64,000 nt of DNA from Pseudomonas yamanorum (GCF_900105735.1 NZ_LT629793.1:5456001-5520000); one strand, 5' to 3'; numbered from the stretch's first letter, positions 8,495-17,953 are shown. Program-made: numbers and translations. Notes: generated by a model not told the origin, from the sequence alone.

Positions 8495-9712
8495 TCAAGG
8501 CTTGCCAGGATGCGGTTCCGGGTACTGCGCCGCTACATCCAGTGCCTTGGCATACGGCCCATCCCACAATTGCGCATGCAGCTCGCCCACACGCTTGGCC
8601 ATCACCGCGTCATGCATCACCACTTCCAGGTTGCGCGAGTTATCGAAGTAACCACCCAGCCAGTTACTGGTCCCCACCCAGGCCACTTGCCCGTCGATTT
8701 CCATGGTCTTGCTGTGGATCACCCGCGCGTAAGGAATAAATCCCTGCTTGGCCTCGGGCAGCGTAACGATCTTGACCTCGATATTCGGCAGCACGGCCAG
8801 GCTTTTCAGGTACGGCAATTCCAGGGCTTCGGTGTTCCAGTTGGACACCATCAGCTTCACCGACACACCACGCGCTGCGGCGGCGCGCACGGCGTTGTCG
8901 ATCACCGCGTAGTACGGCCGGGTTCGGTCCGGCCCGTAGGACAGCGGCGCGTAGTCGAGCAGTTGCACGCGCACTTCTTTCTTGGCCTCGCTCAACAGGC
9001 GCGGCAGTTCCAATTGTGAATCGCCCACGCCGGGCGGATTGTAGCGTTGTGGGCTGGCCACCAGATAGTTGCCGGTGCGTCCCTGCTCCTGGCCCGCAGC
9101 CGGCAGCGGCACGGGTTGTTTATCTGTAAGGGCGGCCTGGGCTTGCCAGTCCTGATTGAAGATCGCCTGCACCTGGCTGACCACGGTTGTATCGCTGATG
9201 CGCAAACCGGTTTCGTGGATATGCTCCAGCGAACGCCAGTCGAAGTTCTGGCTGCCGATAAACGCCTGCTTGCCGTCCACCACCATGTATTTCGCGTGGA
9301 TGATTCCGCCACTCAGTTGCCCGTACGAAAGCACGCGGAAGGTCAGGTTGGGAATCGCGCGCAAGCGCTCCAGGGTCGACGCTTCCGACAGCCGGATACC
9401 TTTTTCTTCCAACAGAAAGCGGATTTTCACCCCGCGCTTGCCGGCGGCTTCCAAGTGTTCGATGACCGTGTCCATCACCGAGCCGGGATGGTCGGCCGCG
9501 TAGAACTGGCCGATATCAATGCTGTTTTTTGCACCGTCAAACAATTCGATCCACACCGGGCCCGGCTGACGCAAATCGGCCGTGCCCAACGTGGTATCCA
9601 CCGGCACGGTGTGCACCAGTTCAAACCCCGGAATTGAAAAGTCCGCCTGGGCAAGCGGACTGAGGAGCAAGCCGGTCAGGCCTGCGATACGCAACTTCAT
9701 CGAGAGGGACAT
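8495..9712 (-). CDS. Exported phospholipase D-family protein
   Basis: This 405-residue protein has a Sec signal peptide (about 1-23, LLLSPLAQA) and two HKD catalytic motifs: H139-x-K141-x4-D146 and H333-x-K335-x4-D340, each followed by the usual G-S/T-x-N. It therefore has both halves of a PLD active site and should act in the periplasm on a phosphodiester such as a phospholipid or cardiolipin-type head group. The ATG at 9712 precedes a clear signal peptide; upstream in-frame sequence is non-coding in character. It is the last gene of the exbD-tonB-receptor-exbB transcript, which suggests that its product or substrate is linked to the receptor's ligand. Confidence 0.88.
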   Translation of the reverse strand: MSLSMKLRIAGLTGLLLSPLAQADFSIPGFELVHTVPVDTTLGTADLRQPGPVWIELFDGAKNSIDIGQFYAADHPGSVMDTVIEHLEAAGKRGVKIRFLLEEKGIRLSEASTLERLRAIPNLTFRVLSYGQLSGGIIHAKYMVVDGKQAFIGSQNFDWRSLEHIHETGLRISDTTVVSQVQAIFNQDWQAQAALTDKQPVPLPAAGQEQGRTGNYLVASPQRYNPPGVGDSQLELPRLLSEAKKEVRVQLLDYAPLSYGPDRTRPYYAVIDNAVRAAAARGVSVKLMVSNWNTEALELPYLKSLAVLPNIEVKIVTLPEAKQGFIPYARVIHSKTMEIDGQVAWVGTSNWLGGYFDNSRNLEVVMHDAVMAKRVGELHAQLWDGPYAKALDVAAQYPEPHPGKP

Positions 9713-9767
9713 AGGCGTCTCATCGGGCAAAAAGAAAGGCGGGCGCATCATGCGCCCGCCTTGAAGG

Positions 9768-10415
9768 TCATGCTGTGCGGGTATGCAGCGGTGTCGGCAC
9801 CAGGTGCGGCACTTCACCCTGTACGCGGGCACCGGTCGCAGCGCGGATCAGCAGGATTTTCAGCTGGTCGTTGATGCGCTCCAGGCTGTCCTGGAAGAAG
9901 TTGTGGAACACCACGCAGAACAGCGCGATGGCGATACCCAAACCCGTGGCGAACAGGGCCGTACCGATACCACCGGAAATCTGGCCCGGGTCGGACACGC
10001 CGGCAGTGGCCAGCGCTTTGAAGGTGTCGATGATGCCGAGAATGGTGCCCAGCAGGCCGAGCAGCGGCGCGGCGGTGGTGATGGTTTCGATGATCCACAG
10101 GCTGCGGGACAGCGGCGCGCGGGTCTTGAGGTACTGGGTTTCGATCTCGTCGTCCAGGTCCTTGCGCGAACCATGGGAAGCCTTCTGCGCCAGGATCGGC
10201 AGCACCATGCTCAGTGGCAGGCTGTCGCGGCGGGTCAGGTTTTCCGGCAGGTCACGCTCGCTGTGCACATTGGCGCCCAGCACTTCAGTCAGCGCACGGG
10301 CCTGACGGCGCACGTAGGCGAAGTAGATGCCACGTTCGATGGTGATGAAGATCGCAATCGCCAGGGCGGCGTACATCACATAAAAGGTGATTTGGTGAAG
10401 CAGGTTCATGTCCAT
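9768..10415 (-). CDS. exbB: ExbB/MotA/TolQ proton-channel protein
   Basis: This 215-residue inner-membrane protein has three predicted helices (about 8-28, 110-132 and 150-173) and the conserved TolQ/ExbB core ITTAAPLLGLLGTILGIIDT followed by GGIGTALFATGLGIAIAL. With ExbD and TonB it would transduce proton-motive force to the receptor encoded just upstream (17-nt gap). Its place after the receptor, separated from exbD and tonB at the head of the operon, is unusual; ExbB and ExbD are normally adjacent. Confidence 0.92.
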   Translation of the reverse strand: MDMNLLHQITFYVMYAALAIAIFITIERGIYFAYVRRQARALTEVLGANVHSERDLPENLTRRDSLPLSMVLPILAQKASHGSRKDLDDEIETQYLKTRAPLSRSLWIIETITTAAPLLGLLGTILGIIDTFKALATAGVSDPGQISGGIGTALFATGLGIAIALFCVVFHNFFQDSLERINDQLKILLIRAATGARVQGEVPHLVPTPLHTRTA

Positions 10416-10432
10416 GATGCTGAGCCTCGCAG

Positions 10433-12715
10433 TTAGAAATTGGCTTCCAGGGATACGGTGACGGTGCGGTCAAGCCCAACGATGTAAGCCGGGTCGCCGT
10501 CGCGGAAACCGCTGTAGCTCGCCGAGTTGGTCTTGGTGGTGTACACGCCGTCCAGGTACTTCTTGTCGAACAGGTTGTCGACGTTCAGGCGCAGGGTTGC
10601 GTCCTTGACGACTTTCTTGTCCACCGGCAGGTAGATACCGGCGCCGAGGTTGAAAACGGTGCGGGCGGAGATGGCTTCGTCGTTGGTCAGGTCGCCATAG
10701 AGCTTGCTGGTGAACTTGCCGCCGAAGGTGCCGTAGAAGCGCCCGTCGTCATAGCCGACGTTGGCTGCGAGCATGTTGGTCGGCACGTTGGCGAATTGCT
10801 TGCCGCTGGTGGGCAGCACGATCGGCTTGCCGGCGCTGTAGACGGTCAGGTCATCCTGCTGCTTGGAGCTGGTGTAGGTGTAGGAGGTGTAGTAGTTGAA
10901 GTTGTGCGGCAGCTTGCCGCTCCACTCCAGTTCCAGGCCTTTGTTGATGACGGTGCCGGCGTTGATGTCGGCGGAATCACCATTGCTGTCCAGGGAGGTG
11001 AGCTGGCGATTCTTGAACTGCATGTAGAACAAGGTGGCGGCGAGGGTGCTGTCTTCGCCGGTGTAGCGCCAGCCCAGTTCCTGGTTCCAGCTGAGCTCCG
11101 GCTTGGAGTCGAGGGAGCCGACGCCTTTGTCGTACAGCACGTAGTTCTGCGGAATCCGCATGTTGCGCGACAGGCTATAGAACAACTGGTCACGCTCGTC
11201 GATCTGGTACTTCAGGCCGGCGTTGGGCAGCAGTTTGTTGTAGGTCTGGCTGGCCTTGCCCGGTTGCTCGGTGAGGCTGCCGTGGTTGGTGCCGTCACGC
11301 TCGACGTTCATGTAGGCGATGCCGGCGATCAGTGTCCAGTCCGAGTTGATGTACCAGGTGTCCTGGGTCCAGACCTTCTGCGCCGGCGTCACGGTGTAGC
11401 GGTCGCGCCCCTGCACGGTGTTGCCGTTGGCGTCGACCACGGAGTTGCCGTCGGGCCAGGTGTCGCTCGGCTTGCCGTTGTTCTTCAGGGCAATGAACGG
11501 CTGGGTCTGGCTTTGGCGGGCGCGTTCGTACCAGTAGCCGAATTGCAGGCTGTGATCGCCCAGGTCCCAGTTCAGCTTGGTGGTGATGCCCGGGCGCCAG
11601 GTCTGGGTGCGCGAAGGGCGGTAGTAGACGCCGGTGGTCGCGGAACCGTCGGCGTTGTATTGAGCCTGTGTCGGCAGGTTGCCGAGGTCGAAAACGCCGC
11701 CCTTGTTCGAGCCACTGTTCAGCGCATAGGCCGAAGAGCCCACGCCACTGCCGTTGCCGTAGTAGTAATACGGGATCACCGAGAGGGACAGATTGTCGCT
11801 CAGTTTGTACTGGGTGTTGAGCACGGCGGTGAAGGTCTGGAACGGGTTCTGCGCCAGGTCGTAGTAGCTGCTGATCTTGCCGTTGGCGCCCACCGCCGGT
11901 GTCGCCGGATACGGGTCGTACTTGCGGCCGTACTGCTGGAACTGTGACTTGGTCAGTTGGCTGTAGCTGTTGTTGTCCTGCTCGTGGTACTTGAGGATCA
12001 GGTTGGCGGTGTTGCCGTTGCCGGCGTCGAAGAAGCTGTTCCACTCCACCTTGTCCGCACGCACGGCACCCGAGCCGCGCCACATCTGGCCTTCGGTGTG
12101 GGAGGCCGACAGCCAGTTGCTCAGGCCGTTGACTTCACCGGTGTTGAGGCGGGCGAAGGTCTTGCGGGTGGCGTTGCTGCCGACCACTTGCTTGACGAAG
12201 GCACCGGTTTCCTTGGTGGGGCGAATGGTCACGATGCCGATGTTGCCGCCGCTGGAACCGATGTGCGGGCCGTCGGCTTCCGACGAGCCCTGGGTGACGA
12301 AAATCTGGTCGATGTTTTCCGGGTCGCCCAACAGGTTGGAGTACAAGGCGTAGTTGCCGGAGTCGTTGATCGGCATGCCGTCCACCGACATACCGACCTG
12401 GTCGGAGTTCATGCCGCGCATGGTGAAGCGGAAACCCGAGAGGCCGGTGTTGTCTTCACTGGAGATGTTCAGGCCCGGGGTGTACTTGAGCTTGTCGATG
12501 GCGTTGCCGGTGGCCGTCTGTTTGTCCAGCGCTTCCTTGGTGATGGTCGAGCGGCCCTTGGCGCTCTCTTCCTGGACCATGTAACCGCCCCCCGCGGTTG
12601 CCTTGCCCTGTACCCCAATAGTCCCGACGTCACTGTCGCTGGTGTCTGCCATGACCACTCCATGGGTCATGCTCGTCGCGGCAACGAGTGCCAGATGAAT
12701 CCGGGTGAACTTCAT
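10433..12715 (-). CDS. TonB-dependent outer-membrane receptor
   Basis: This 760-residue receptor has a signal peptide (to about residue 23, GVVMA), a candidate TonB box near DVGTIGVQG, a plug domain with the NAIDKLKYTPGLNISSED and FRFTMRGMNSDQ signatures, and a 22-strand-type barrel ending in an aromatic residue (LEANF). It lacks the N-terminal STN signalling domain of FpvA-type receptors. ATG 12715 is chosen over an adjacent GTG at 12718 because AGGA is 8 nt upstream. It sits between tonB and exbB, so it has a dedicated energiser. The ligand is unknown; the phospholipase D-like gene at the operon end hints at a phosphate- or lipid-derived substrate. Confidence 0.93.
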   Translation of the reverse strand: MKFTRIHLALVAATSMTHGVVMADTSDSDVGTIGVQGKATAGGGYMVQEESAKGRSTITKEALDKQTATGNAIDKLKYTPGLNISSEDNTGLSGFRFTMRGMNSDQVGMSVDGMPINDSGNYALYSNLLGDPENIDQIFVTQGSSEADGPHIGSSGGNIGIVTIRPTKETGAFVKQVVGSNATRKTFARLNTGEVNGLSNWLSASHTEGQMWRGSGAVRADKVEWNSFFDAGNGNTANLILKYHEQDNNSYSQLTKSQFQQYGRKYDPYPATPAVGANGKISSYYDLAQNPFQTFTAVLNTQYKLSDNLSLSVIPYYYYGNGSGVGSSAYALNSGSNKGGVFDLGNLPTQAQYNADGSATTGVYYRPSRTQTWRPGITTKLNWDLGDHSLQFGYWYERARQSQTQPFIALKNNGKPSDTWPDGNSVVDANGNTVQGRDRYTVTPAQKVWTQDTWYINSDWTLIAGIAYMNVERDGTNHGSLTEQPGKASQTYNKLLPNAGLKYQIDERDQLFYSLSRNMRIPQNYVLYDKGVGSLDSKPELSWNQELGWRYTGEDSTLAATLFYMQFKNRQLTSLDSNGDSADINAGTVINKGLELEWSGKLPHNFNYYTSYTYTSSKQQDDLTVYSAGKPIVLPTSGKQFANVPTNMLAANVGYDDGRFYGTFGGKFTSKLYGDLTNDEAISARTVFNLGAGIYLPVDKKVVKDATLRLNVDNLFDKKYLDGVYTTKTNSASYSGFRDGDPAYIVGLDRTVTVSLEANF

Positions 12716-12739
12716 CACTGTCGTCCTGGTGGTGTGTGC

Positions 12740-13474
12740 TTATTGCACGCTGTAGTTGAAGGTGGCGGTGAAGCGCTGCTCGTTACGTCCACCGAAGGCT
12801 TGTTCGGGGAACGGTTTCACCTGCTTGATACGGCGTAGGCTGTTGGTGGCGGCCCGATTGAGCAGCATGCTCGGCGCCGGGGTCTGGATCCCGGAGTCGA
12901 GGACGCGGCCTTGGCGGTCCACCATTAACCAGACCACCACCTCGCCACTGGGGCGTTCGAGGGACGCCTGGCGCCCGGTGGGGTATTGCTTGTAGGTGTC
13001 CAACTCGTTGCGCAAGCCCTTGAGGTAGCCGCCTTCCAGCGCCTGACCGTCGACTTTCGGCGGCGCCGGTGGCGCGGCGGGTGCTGGCGTGGGTGCGGGA
13101 GCGGCTTGCACCGGTTTGGCGGCCACCGGAGCTGGCGCAGGCACAGGCGTTGGCTTGGCGACCACGGGCTTGGGCACCGGTTTTGGCTTGGGCTCAGGTT
13201 TTGGCAGAGGCTTGGGCACCGGTTTGGGTGGCGGAGGCGGCGGGGCGGGTTCGGCCTCTTCGTCTTCGATCACCGGCGGCGGTGGCTCTTGCTCCACCAC
13301 GGGCTCGGGGACCACTTCCGGCTCGGGCTCCACCAGGGCAAGTTCAACCGCCGACTCGTCGTACTGCGGCTGGATCTTCAGGGGTTGGGACTGGATACCC
13401 AGTGCAATCAGCACCAGGGCGATCAGGGCCGGGACACTGCCCAGCAGCCGACGCGCACGAAACAAGGCATACAT
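12740..13474 (-). CDS. tonB: TonB energy-transducing protein
   Basis: This 244-residue protein has one N-terminal transmembrane helix (about 12-29), a long Pro/Glu/Lys-rich periplasmic spacer (about 48-140, with PEPEVVPEP and repeated KP pairs) and a C-terminal TonB domain (about 150-244) with GEVVVWLMVDRQGRV. The C-terminal domain would contact the TonB box of the receptor encoded 24 nt downstream. It follows exbD after 2 nt, so the two are translationally coupled. Confidence 0.93.
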   Translation of the reverse strand: MYALFRARRLLGSVPALIALVLIALGIQSQPLKIQPQYDESAVELALVEPEPEVVPEPVVEQEPPPPVIEDEEAEPAPPPPPPKPVPKPLPKPEPKPKPVPKPVVAKPTPVPAPAPVAAKPVQAAPAPTPAPAAPPAPPKVDGQALEGGYLKGLRNELDTYKQYPTGRQASLERPSGEVVVWLMVDRQGRVLDSGIQTPAPSMLLNRAATNSLRRIKQVKPFPEQAFGGRNEQRFTATFNYSVQ

Positions 13475-13476
13475 GA

Positions 13477-13884
13477 TCAGGACTTTTTCGTGGCGATGGA
13501 GACAGAGGTAAAGCCACCCACGCGCAGGGTGTCCATCACCTCGACCAGGCGCGACACTTCCACGCCTTTGTCGCTGTTGACGATGATCGTCGACTTGGTG
13601 TCAGGCTTCTCGGCGGCCTTGAGAGCAGGCACCAGTGCCTCGACGCTCATGTCCTTGCCATCGAGCTGCAACTGGCCTTCCAGGCCCAGGGTCAGGATGA
13701 ATTTATTCTGCGGCTTGAGCTGTTGTGAACTGCTGGCGCTCGGCAACTGAGTCTTCATGCCCAGGGCCGGAATCACGTTCAAACTCACCAGTACAAAAAA
13801 CACCAACAGGAACATCATCACGTCGATCATCGGGATCAGTTCGATGTGTGCCTTGCGCTTTTTGGGTTCATCCCAAGTTCTCAT
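13477..13884 (-). CDS. exbD: ExbD/TolR proton-channel subunit
   Basis: This 135-residue protein has a basic cytoplasmic N-terminus, one membrane helix (about 19-40) containing the essential proton-carrying aspartate (Asp21 in IPMID), and a periplasmic ExbD/TolR domain. It is the first gene of the five-gene minus-strand operon; the 189-bp gap upstream would hold its promoter. Confidence 0.93.
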   Translation of the reverse strand: MRTWDEPKKRKAHIELIPMIDVMMFLLVFFVLVSLNVIPALGMKTQLPSASSSQQLKPQNKFILTLGLEGQLQLDGKDMSVEALVPALKAAEKPDTKSTIIVNSDKGVEVSRLVEVMDTLRVGGFTSVSIATKKS

Positions 13885-14073
13885 TCCGCTACCCCACCGT
13901 TGATTAGGGGCGACACGCTAGCAACCAAAAATGACCGAATGGTTAACTTTAATTTAAGCTTTTAAGGCTCTAGGACGCGTCTTACAGACGACTCGTGGGT
14001 CTATTTATCTACGTAATGAAACTGACACGACGCGGGTACATTCTTGGAGAATTTATTTCGCGAGTCCCTCTGC
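13885..14073. promoter_or_regulatory. Divergent control region of exbD operon and acetyltransferase
   Basis: This 189-bp AT-rich gap separates the exbD operon from the acetyltransferase gene. It contains the AT-rich block TTAACTTTAATTTAAGC (13941-13957). I see no convincing Fur box and no clear Pho box, so the controlling regulator of the TonB operon cannot be named. Confidence 0.4.
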
Positions 14074-14628
14074 ATGAGCATTGCACTGCCGCATTTATCC
14101 ACCCCGCGCCTGCTGTTGAAACCTCTGCAAAAGGAGCAGGCCGAGACGTTGTCGGTGCTGGCCAACGATCCCGATATTGCGAACAACACGGCTGCGATTC
14201 CATCGCCTTACACCTTGGAAACCGCACACGTCTTTATTGATGGCCAGGCAGAGAATTACCGCTCGGGGCATTCACTGGGGCTGGGTATTCATCTGCGGGA
14301 AACGGGCGAATTGATCGGCGTGATCAGCCTCAGGTTGTCTGCGGCTCATCGAAGTGGGCATCTCGGGTATTGGGTGGCCGCCCATTGTCGAAGCCAGGGT
14401 TATGCCGCCGAAGCAGCGGCGCAGATCATGGCGTTTGGGTTTAGCGAATTGGCGCTGCAGCGTGTGGGCAGCCAGTGCTTTGCCCGTAACAAAGGGTCCG
14501 CTCGGGTCATGGAAAAAATCGGCTTGGCTTACGAAGGGTGCATGAAGGGCGCCTTCCTCAAGAATGGGGTGCAGGAGGACATGTTGTTGTATGGCCTGGT
14601 GCGTGCGGATTGGAAGGAGCACGGTTGA
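14074..14628 (+). CDS. GNAT-family N-acetyltransferase (RimJ/RimL type)
   Basis: This 184-residue GNAT enzyme opens with the STPRLLLKPL motif typical of RimJ/RimL-like acetyltransferases and has the acetyl-CoA pyrophosphate loop RSQGYAAEAA. The substrate may be a protein N-terminus or small amine. ATG 14074 matches the usual family start, though its ribosome site is weak. Its stop overlaps the start of the phosphatase gene (TGATG), so the two are translationally coupled. Confidence 0.88.
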   Translation: MSIALPHLSTPRLLLKPLQKEQAETLSVLANDPDIANNTAAIPSPYTLETAHVFIDGQAENYRSGHSLGLGIHLRETGELIGVISLRLSAAHRSGHLGYWVAAHCRSQGYAAEAAAQIMAFGFSELALQRVGSQCFARNKGSARVMEKIGLAYEGCMKGAFLKNGVQEDMLLYGLVRADWKEHG

Positions 14629-16196
14629 TGAGTGTCGATCACGGCCGCCGTCGAGTACTGGGCGGGCTGGCGATTGCCACCGCGTTTTCGATCCTTAGTC
14701 CTTTTGCCCGCAGTGCAGGCATCGACTATCCCTTCACCCTCGGCGTGGCTTCAGGCGATCCGTTGCCCGATGGTTTCGTGATCTGGACGCGCCTCGCGCC
14801 GTTGTTCAATGCCGCAGACGGTCGCGGCGGATTGAACCGAGCAGTGCCGGTGCGCTGGAAGGTGGCCAGTGATGCGGCGATGACGCGGGTTGTGCGCCAG
14901 GGCGAGGTGATGGCCAGCGAGTGTTTCGCCCATTCGGTGCATGTGGAAGTCGCCGGGCTGGAAGCGGGTCGACCGTACTGGTACCAGTTCGAAGGCCTCG
15001 GCGCGCAAAGCCCGGTGGGGCAGTCGCGTACGGCCCCGGCGGTGCATGCCGTGGCATCGGCGCAGTTGGGTTTTGTCTCCTGCTCCCATTGGGAGCGAGG
15101 CTACTTCAGCGCCTATCGTCACTTGGCGGCCGAGCAGCCTGACCTGGTGTTTTTCCTCGGTGATTACATCTATGACAGTTCCTACGCGGCCGACTCCGGC
15201 AAGATCATTCGCCCCCACGGCAGCGGCAATGCGCTGAACCTGGTGGATTACCGCAACCGTTACGCCCTGTACAAGACCGATCCGGATCTGCAGGCACTGC
15301 ATGCCGCGGCGCCCAGTGTGGTCACCTGGGACGATCACGAAGTGCAAAATGACTATGCCAATGAATGGTCCCAGGACCCGAACATCCCGGTGGCGAGTTT
15401 TCTCAAGCAGCGGGCGGCGGCCTACCAGGCGTTCTACGAGCATATGCCGCTGCGGGCGAGCAGCCTGCCGCGCGGGCCGGACATGCGCATTTATCGGCGT
15501 TTGGACTACGGCCGACTGGCGCGTTTCCATGTGCTGGATGGGCGTCAGTACCGCTCCGAGCAGCCATGCATCCTGGCCAATGGCAGCCACAAGGGGCATG
15601 TGGCCGCGAATACCTGTGCCGACCTGCGCGATCCCCGTCGCACCATGCTCGGCTGGGAGCAGGAAGCGTGGCTGGATCAGGGCTTTGCCGAGTCCCGGGC
15701 GCAATGGAACGTGATCGCCCAGGACCTGTTGGTCGCGCCGCTCACACAACGAGACCTGACCAATCACAAGCCTGGCCGCTGGACCGATGGTTGGGATGGT
15801 TACATGGCCAACCGTGAACGGATGCTCGCTTCGATGGTGCGCAGGAAGGTGAATAACCCGGTGTTCTGGGGTGGCGATATTCACTCGTTCTGGGCGACGG
15901 ACCTGCACGCTGACGGAGGGAACCTGGATTCGCCGGTGGTCGCTACCGAGTTTGTCGGCACCTCGGTGACCTCTGACGGGCCGCCGTTTGAGGCGTTCAG
16001 TGCGATCCTGCCGCTCAATCCCCATGTAAAGTTTTTCGACAGCCGCCAGCGCGGCTATGTGTCGGTAGCGCTTGAGGAGAAGAGCATGCTGACGCACTTC
16101 CGGGTGATTTCCGATCCGAAGGATCCGAATGCCAGTGTCTCAACCCTCAAGTCGTTTGTGGTGGAGCCGGGCAGGGCGGGAGCGATTTCGGTTTAG
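14628..16196 (+). CDS. phoD: PhoD-like alkaline phosphatase, Tat-exported
   Basis: This 522-residue enzyme has a twin-arginine signal (GRRRVLGGLAIATAF, residues about 6-20) and the PhoD metal-site motifs FLGDYIYD, WDDHEVQND and GGDIHSFWATD. The PhoD N-terminal domain with FTLGVASGDPLPDGFVIWTR is intact. It would release phosphate from organic phosphoesters or diesters in the periplasm using Ca/Fe ions. AAGGAG lies 8 nt before the ATG, inside the acetyltransferase end. PhoD genes are commonly phosphate-regulated, but no clear Pho box is seen here. Confidence 0.92.
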   Translation: MSVDHGRRRVLGGLAIATAFSILSPFARSAGIDYPFTLGVASGDPLPDGFVIWTRLAPLFNAADGRGGLNRAVPVRWKVASDAAMTRVVRQGEVMASECFAHSVHVEVAGLEAGRPYWYQFEGLGAQSPVGQSRTAPAVHAVASAQLGFVSCSHWERGYFSAYRHLAAEQPDLVFFLGDYIYDSSYAADSGKIIRPHGSGNALNLVDYRNRYALYKTDPDLQALHAAAPSVVTWDDHEVQNDYANEWSQDPNIPVASFLKQRAAAYQAFYEHMPLRASSLPRGPDMRIYRRLDYGRLARFHVLDGRQYRSEQPCILANGSHKGHVAANTCADLRDPRRTMLGWEQEAWLDQGFAESRAQWNVIAQDLLVAPLTQRDLTNHKPGRWTDGWDGYMANRERMLASMVRRKVNNPVFWGGDIHSFWATDLHADGGNLDSPVVATEFVGTSVTSDGPPFEAFSAILPLNPHVKFFDSRQRGYVSVALEEKSMLTHFRVISDPKDPNASVSTLKSFVVEPGRAGAISV

Positions 16197-16826
16197 TCAG
16201 TCCAGGGTATAGCGCACCGACAACGCACCCTTTTTCTCGGAGAGGGCCAGGATCGTCACTTGGCCCACGTCCCCCAATGCCTGCACATGCGTACCGCCGC
16301 AGGCATAGGCCGGCAGCTCGCCAAAACCCACTTCCCGCGTGCCCTCATCCAGTGCCATATGGCGCGGCAGGTTGGCGGCGATCCATTGGTCGACTTGCCG
16401 CTGAATCGCCTCGGCGTCCATGGGTTGAGCCGAAGTACCGCGAATAAAGGTGATCTTGCCTTCGCCCGGCCAGTGATGGGCCTTGATCGGCATCCAGCCC
16501 AGGGTTTCGCCGGCATTGCCGATCAGATGCCCGGCTGAATGCAGGCGCGTGTGCAGGTTACGGCGGTCTTCATCGACGCGTGCCTGGATCGCGCCGGGTA
16601 CTACGGGGCGGTCGACGTAATGCACGATGCGATCGCCTTCCTGCACGACCTTCAACACCTGGCTTTCTCCCAACCAGCCGGTGTCGCAAGGCTGGCCGCC
16701 ACCTTGGGGATGGAAGATCGTTGACTGCAGGGTCACTGCAAATTGGTTATCAAAAGGTGTGCATCCCAGCACTTCAAGTTCGGCATTCAGGTGGTCATGG
16801 GTAAAAAACAGGCGCTGGGTCATCAT
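16197..16826 (-). CDS. AlaX-type alanyl-tRNA editing protein
   Basis: This 209-residue free-standing editing domain is related to the AlaRS/ThrRS second additional domain. It has the zinc ligands H92-x3-H96 (HTRLHSAGH) and C176-G-G-T-H180. It should hydrolyse mischarged Ser- or Gly-tRNA(Ala). The FHPQGGGQPCDTG segment is the family's substrate-side loop. Its stop abuts the convergent phoD stop with no spacer. Two adjacent ATGs (16826, 16823) are possible starts. Confidence 0.9.
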   Translation of the reverse strand: MMTQRLFFTHDHLNAELEVLGCTPFDNQFAVTLQSTIFHPQGGGQPCDTGWLGESQVLKVVQEGDRIVHYVDRPVVPGAIQARVDEDRRNLHTRLHSAGHLIGNAGETLGWMPIKAHHWPGEGKITFIRGTSAQPMDAEAIQRQVDQWIAANLPRHMALDEGTREVGFGELPAYACGGTHVQALGDVGQVTILALSEKKGALSVRYTLD

Positions 16827-16914
16827 CTACATCCGCATCAGGGTTTCTATCCAGCAGTATAAGAAGTGCGCCAATGGGTGATAATCCGTTCAAATCTCAA
16901 TGGACTTGTGCGTC

Positions 16915-17847
16915 ATGAGCATCAATCTTCCCTTGCCACTGCTCGGCGAAATGGCGATTTTCGTCAAGGTGGTGGAAACCGGCAGCTTTTCCGAGGCCGC
17001 ACGGCAATTGGGTGCATCGCCGTCCTCTGTGAGCCGCAGCATCTCGCGCCTGGAAAAAGCCCTGGCGACCCGACTGCTGCAACGCACCACGCGCAAGTTG
17101 CGCCTCAGCGAAGGAGGCGAAGAGGTGTTCAAGCGCTGCCAGGAGATGGTCAGCGCCGCGCGTTCTGTAATGGAAATCAGCGGGCAGTACACCCATGAAG
17201 CCGAAGGGTTGGTGCGGGTCAGCGTGCCTAAGGCGGTGGGGCGTTTTGTGGTGCATCCCCATATGCCGGAATTTCTGCGGCGTTATCCCAAGGTCGATGT
17301 GCAATTGATCCTTGAGGACCGGCATGTTGACCTGATTGATGACAATGTCGACCTGAGCATCCGCATCACCGACAGCCCGCCGCCGGGCTTGGTGGGGCGC
17401 CAATTACTACCTATCGAACACTTGATCTGCGCCACGCCGCATTACCTGGCGGAGCACGGTGCGCCGCAGCATCCCCATGATTTGTTGGAGCACAGTTGCA
17501 TCTACCTGGGCGAGACGCCTGGGGATGCGCGCTGGAAGTTTCGCCAGGGCAGCAAGGCGGTGACGGTCGGGGTGCGCGGGCGGTATGCGGCGAATCACAC
17601 CGGGGTGCGGCTGGATGCGGTGTTGCAGCATGTGGGAATTGGCAGCTTGCCGTATTTCACGGCGCGGCATGCGCTGGAAGCGGGGGAGGTGGTGCAGGTG
17701 TTGCCGGGGTGGGATTTTATTGCGTCGTACCACGGGGATGCCTGGTTGCTGCATTCGCCGACGCGATATCTGCCGCCGAAGTTGCGGGTGTTTATTGATT
17801 ATCTGGTGGAGTGCATGGCCAAAGAGCCGACGCTGAAGAAACGGTAG
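16915..17847 (+). CDS. LysR-family transcriptional regulator
   Basis: This is a protein of about 310 residues with an N-terminal winged helix (FVKVVETGSFSEAARQLG, then SSVSRSISRLEKALATRLL) and a C-terminal periplasmic-binding-like effector domain. Its pattern is close to the CrgA/DmlR group of Pseudomonas LysR proteins. Two starts are possible (16900 and 16915) and neither has a strong ribosome site; the second is kept because the family usually starts shortly before the helix. It is divergent from the AlaX gene. The target is unknown. Confidence 0.9.
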   Translation: MSINLPLPLLGEMAIFVKVVETGSFSEAARQLGASPSSVSRSISRLEKALATRLLQRTTRKLRLSEGGEEVFKRCQEMVSAARSVMEISGQYTHEAEGLVRVSVPKAVGRFVVHPHMPEFLRRYPKVDVQLILEDRHVDLIDDNVDLSIRITDSPPPGLVGRQLLPIEHLICATPHYLAEHGAPQHPHDLLEHSCIYLGETPGDARWKFRQGSKAVTVGVRGRYAANHTGVRLDAVLQHVGIGSLPYFTARHALEAGEVVQVLPGWDFIASYHGDAWLLHSPTRYLPPKLRVFIDYLVECMAKEPTLKKR

Positions 17848-17860
17848 GAATGCGATCGAA

Positions 17861-17953
17861 ATGTGGGAGCGGGCTTGCTCGCGAATGCGGCGTATCAGTC
17901 ACCTAAAATATTGACTGACACACCGCATTCGCGAGCAAGCCCGCTCCCACATT
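17861..17953. repeat. Paired inverted REP elements
   Basis: Two REP cores in opposite orientation (GTGGGAGCGGGCTTGCTCGC at 17863-17882 and its complement at 17930-17950) flank a short linker that itself contains a partial inverted repeat. They lie between the convergent LysR and PA2817-family genes. Confidence 0.85.

Noticed and set aside
13885..14073. Possible Pho box in front of the exbD operon
   Set aside because: The TGTCAG-like half-site has no second half at the required spacing, so phosphate control remains only a contextual idea.
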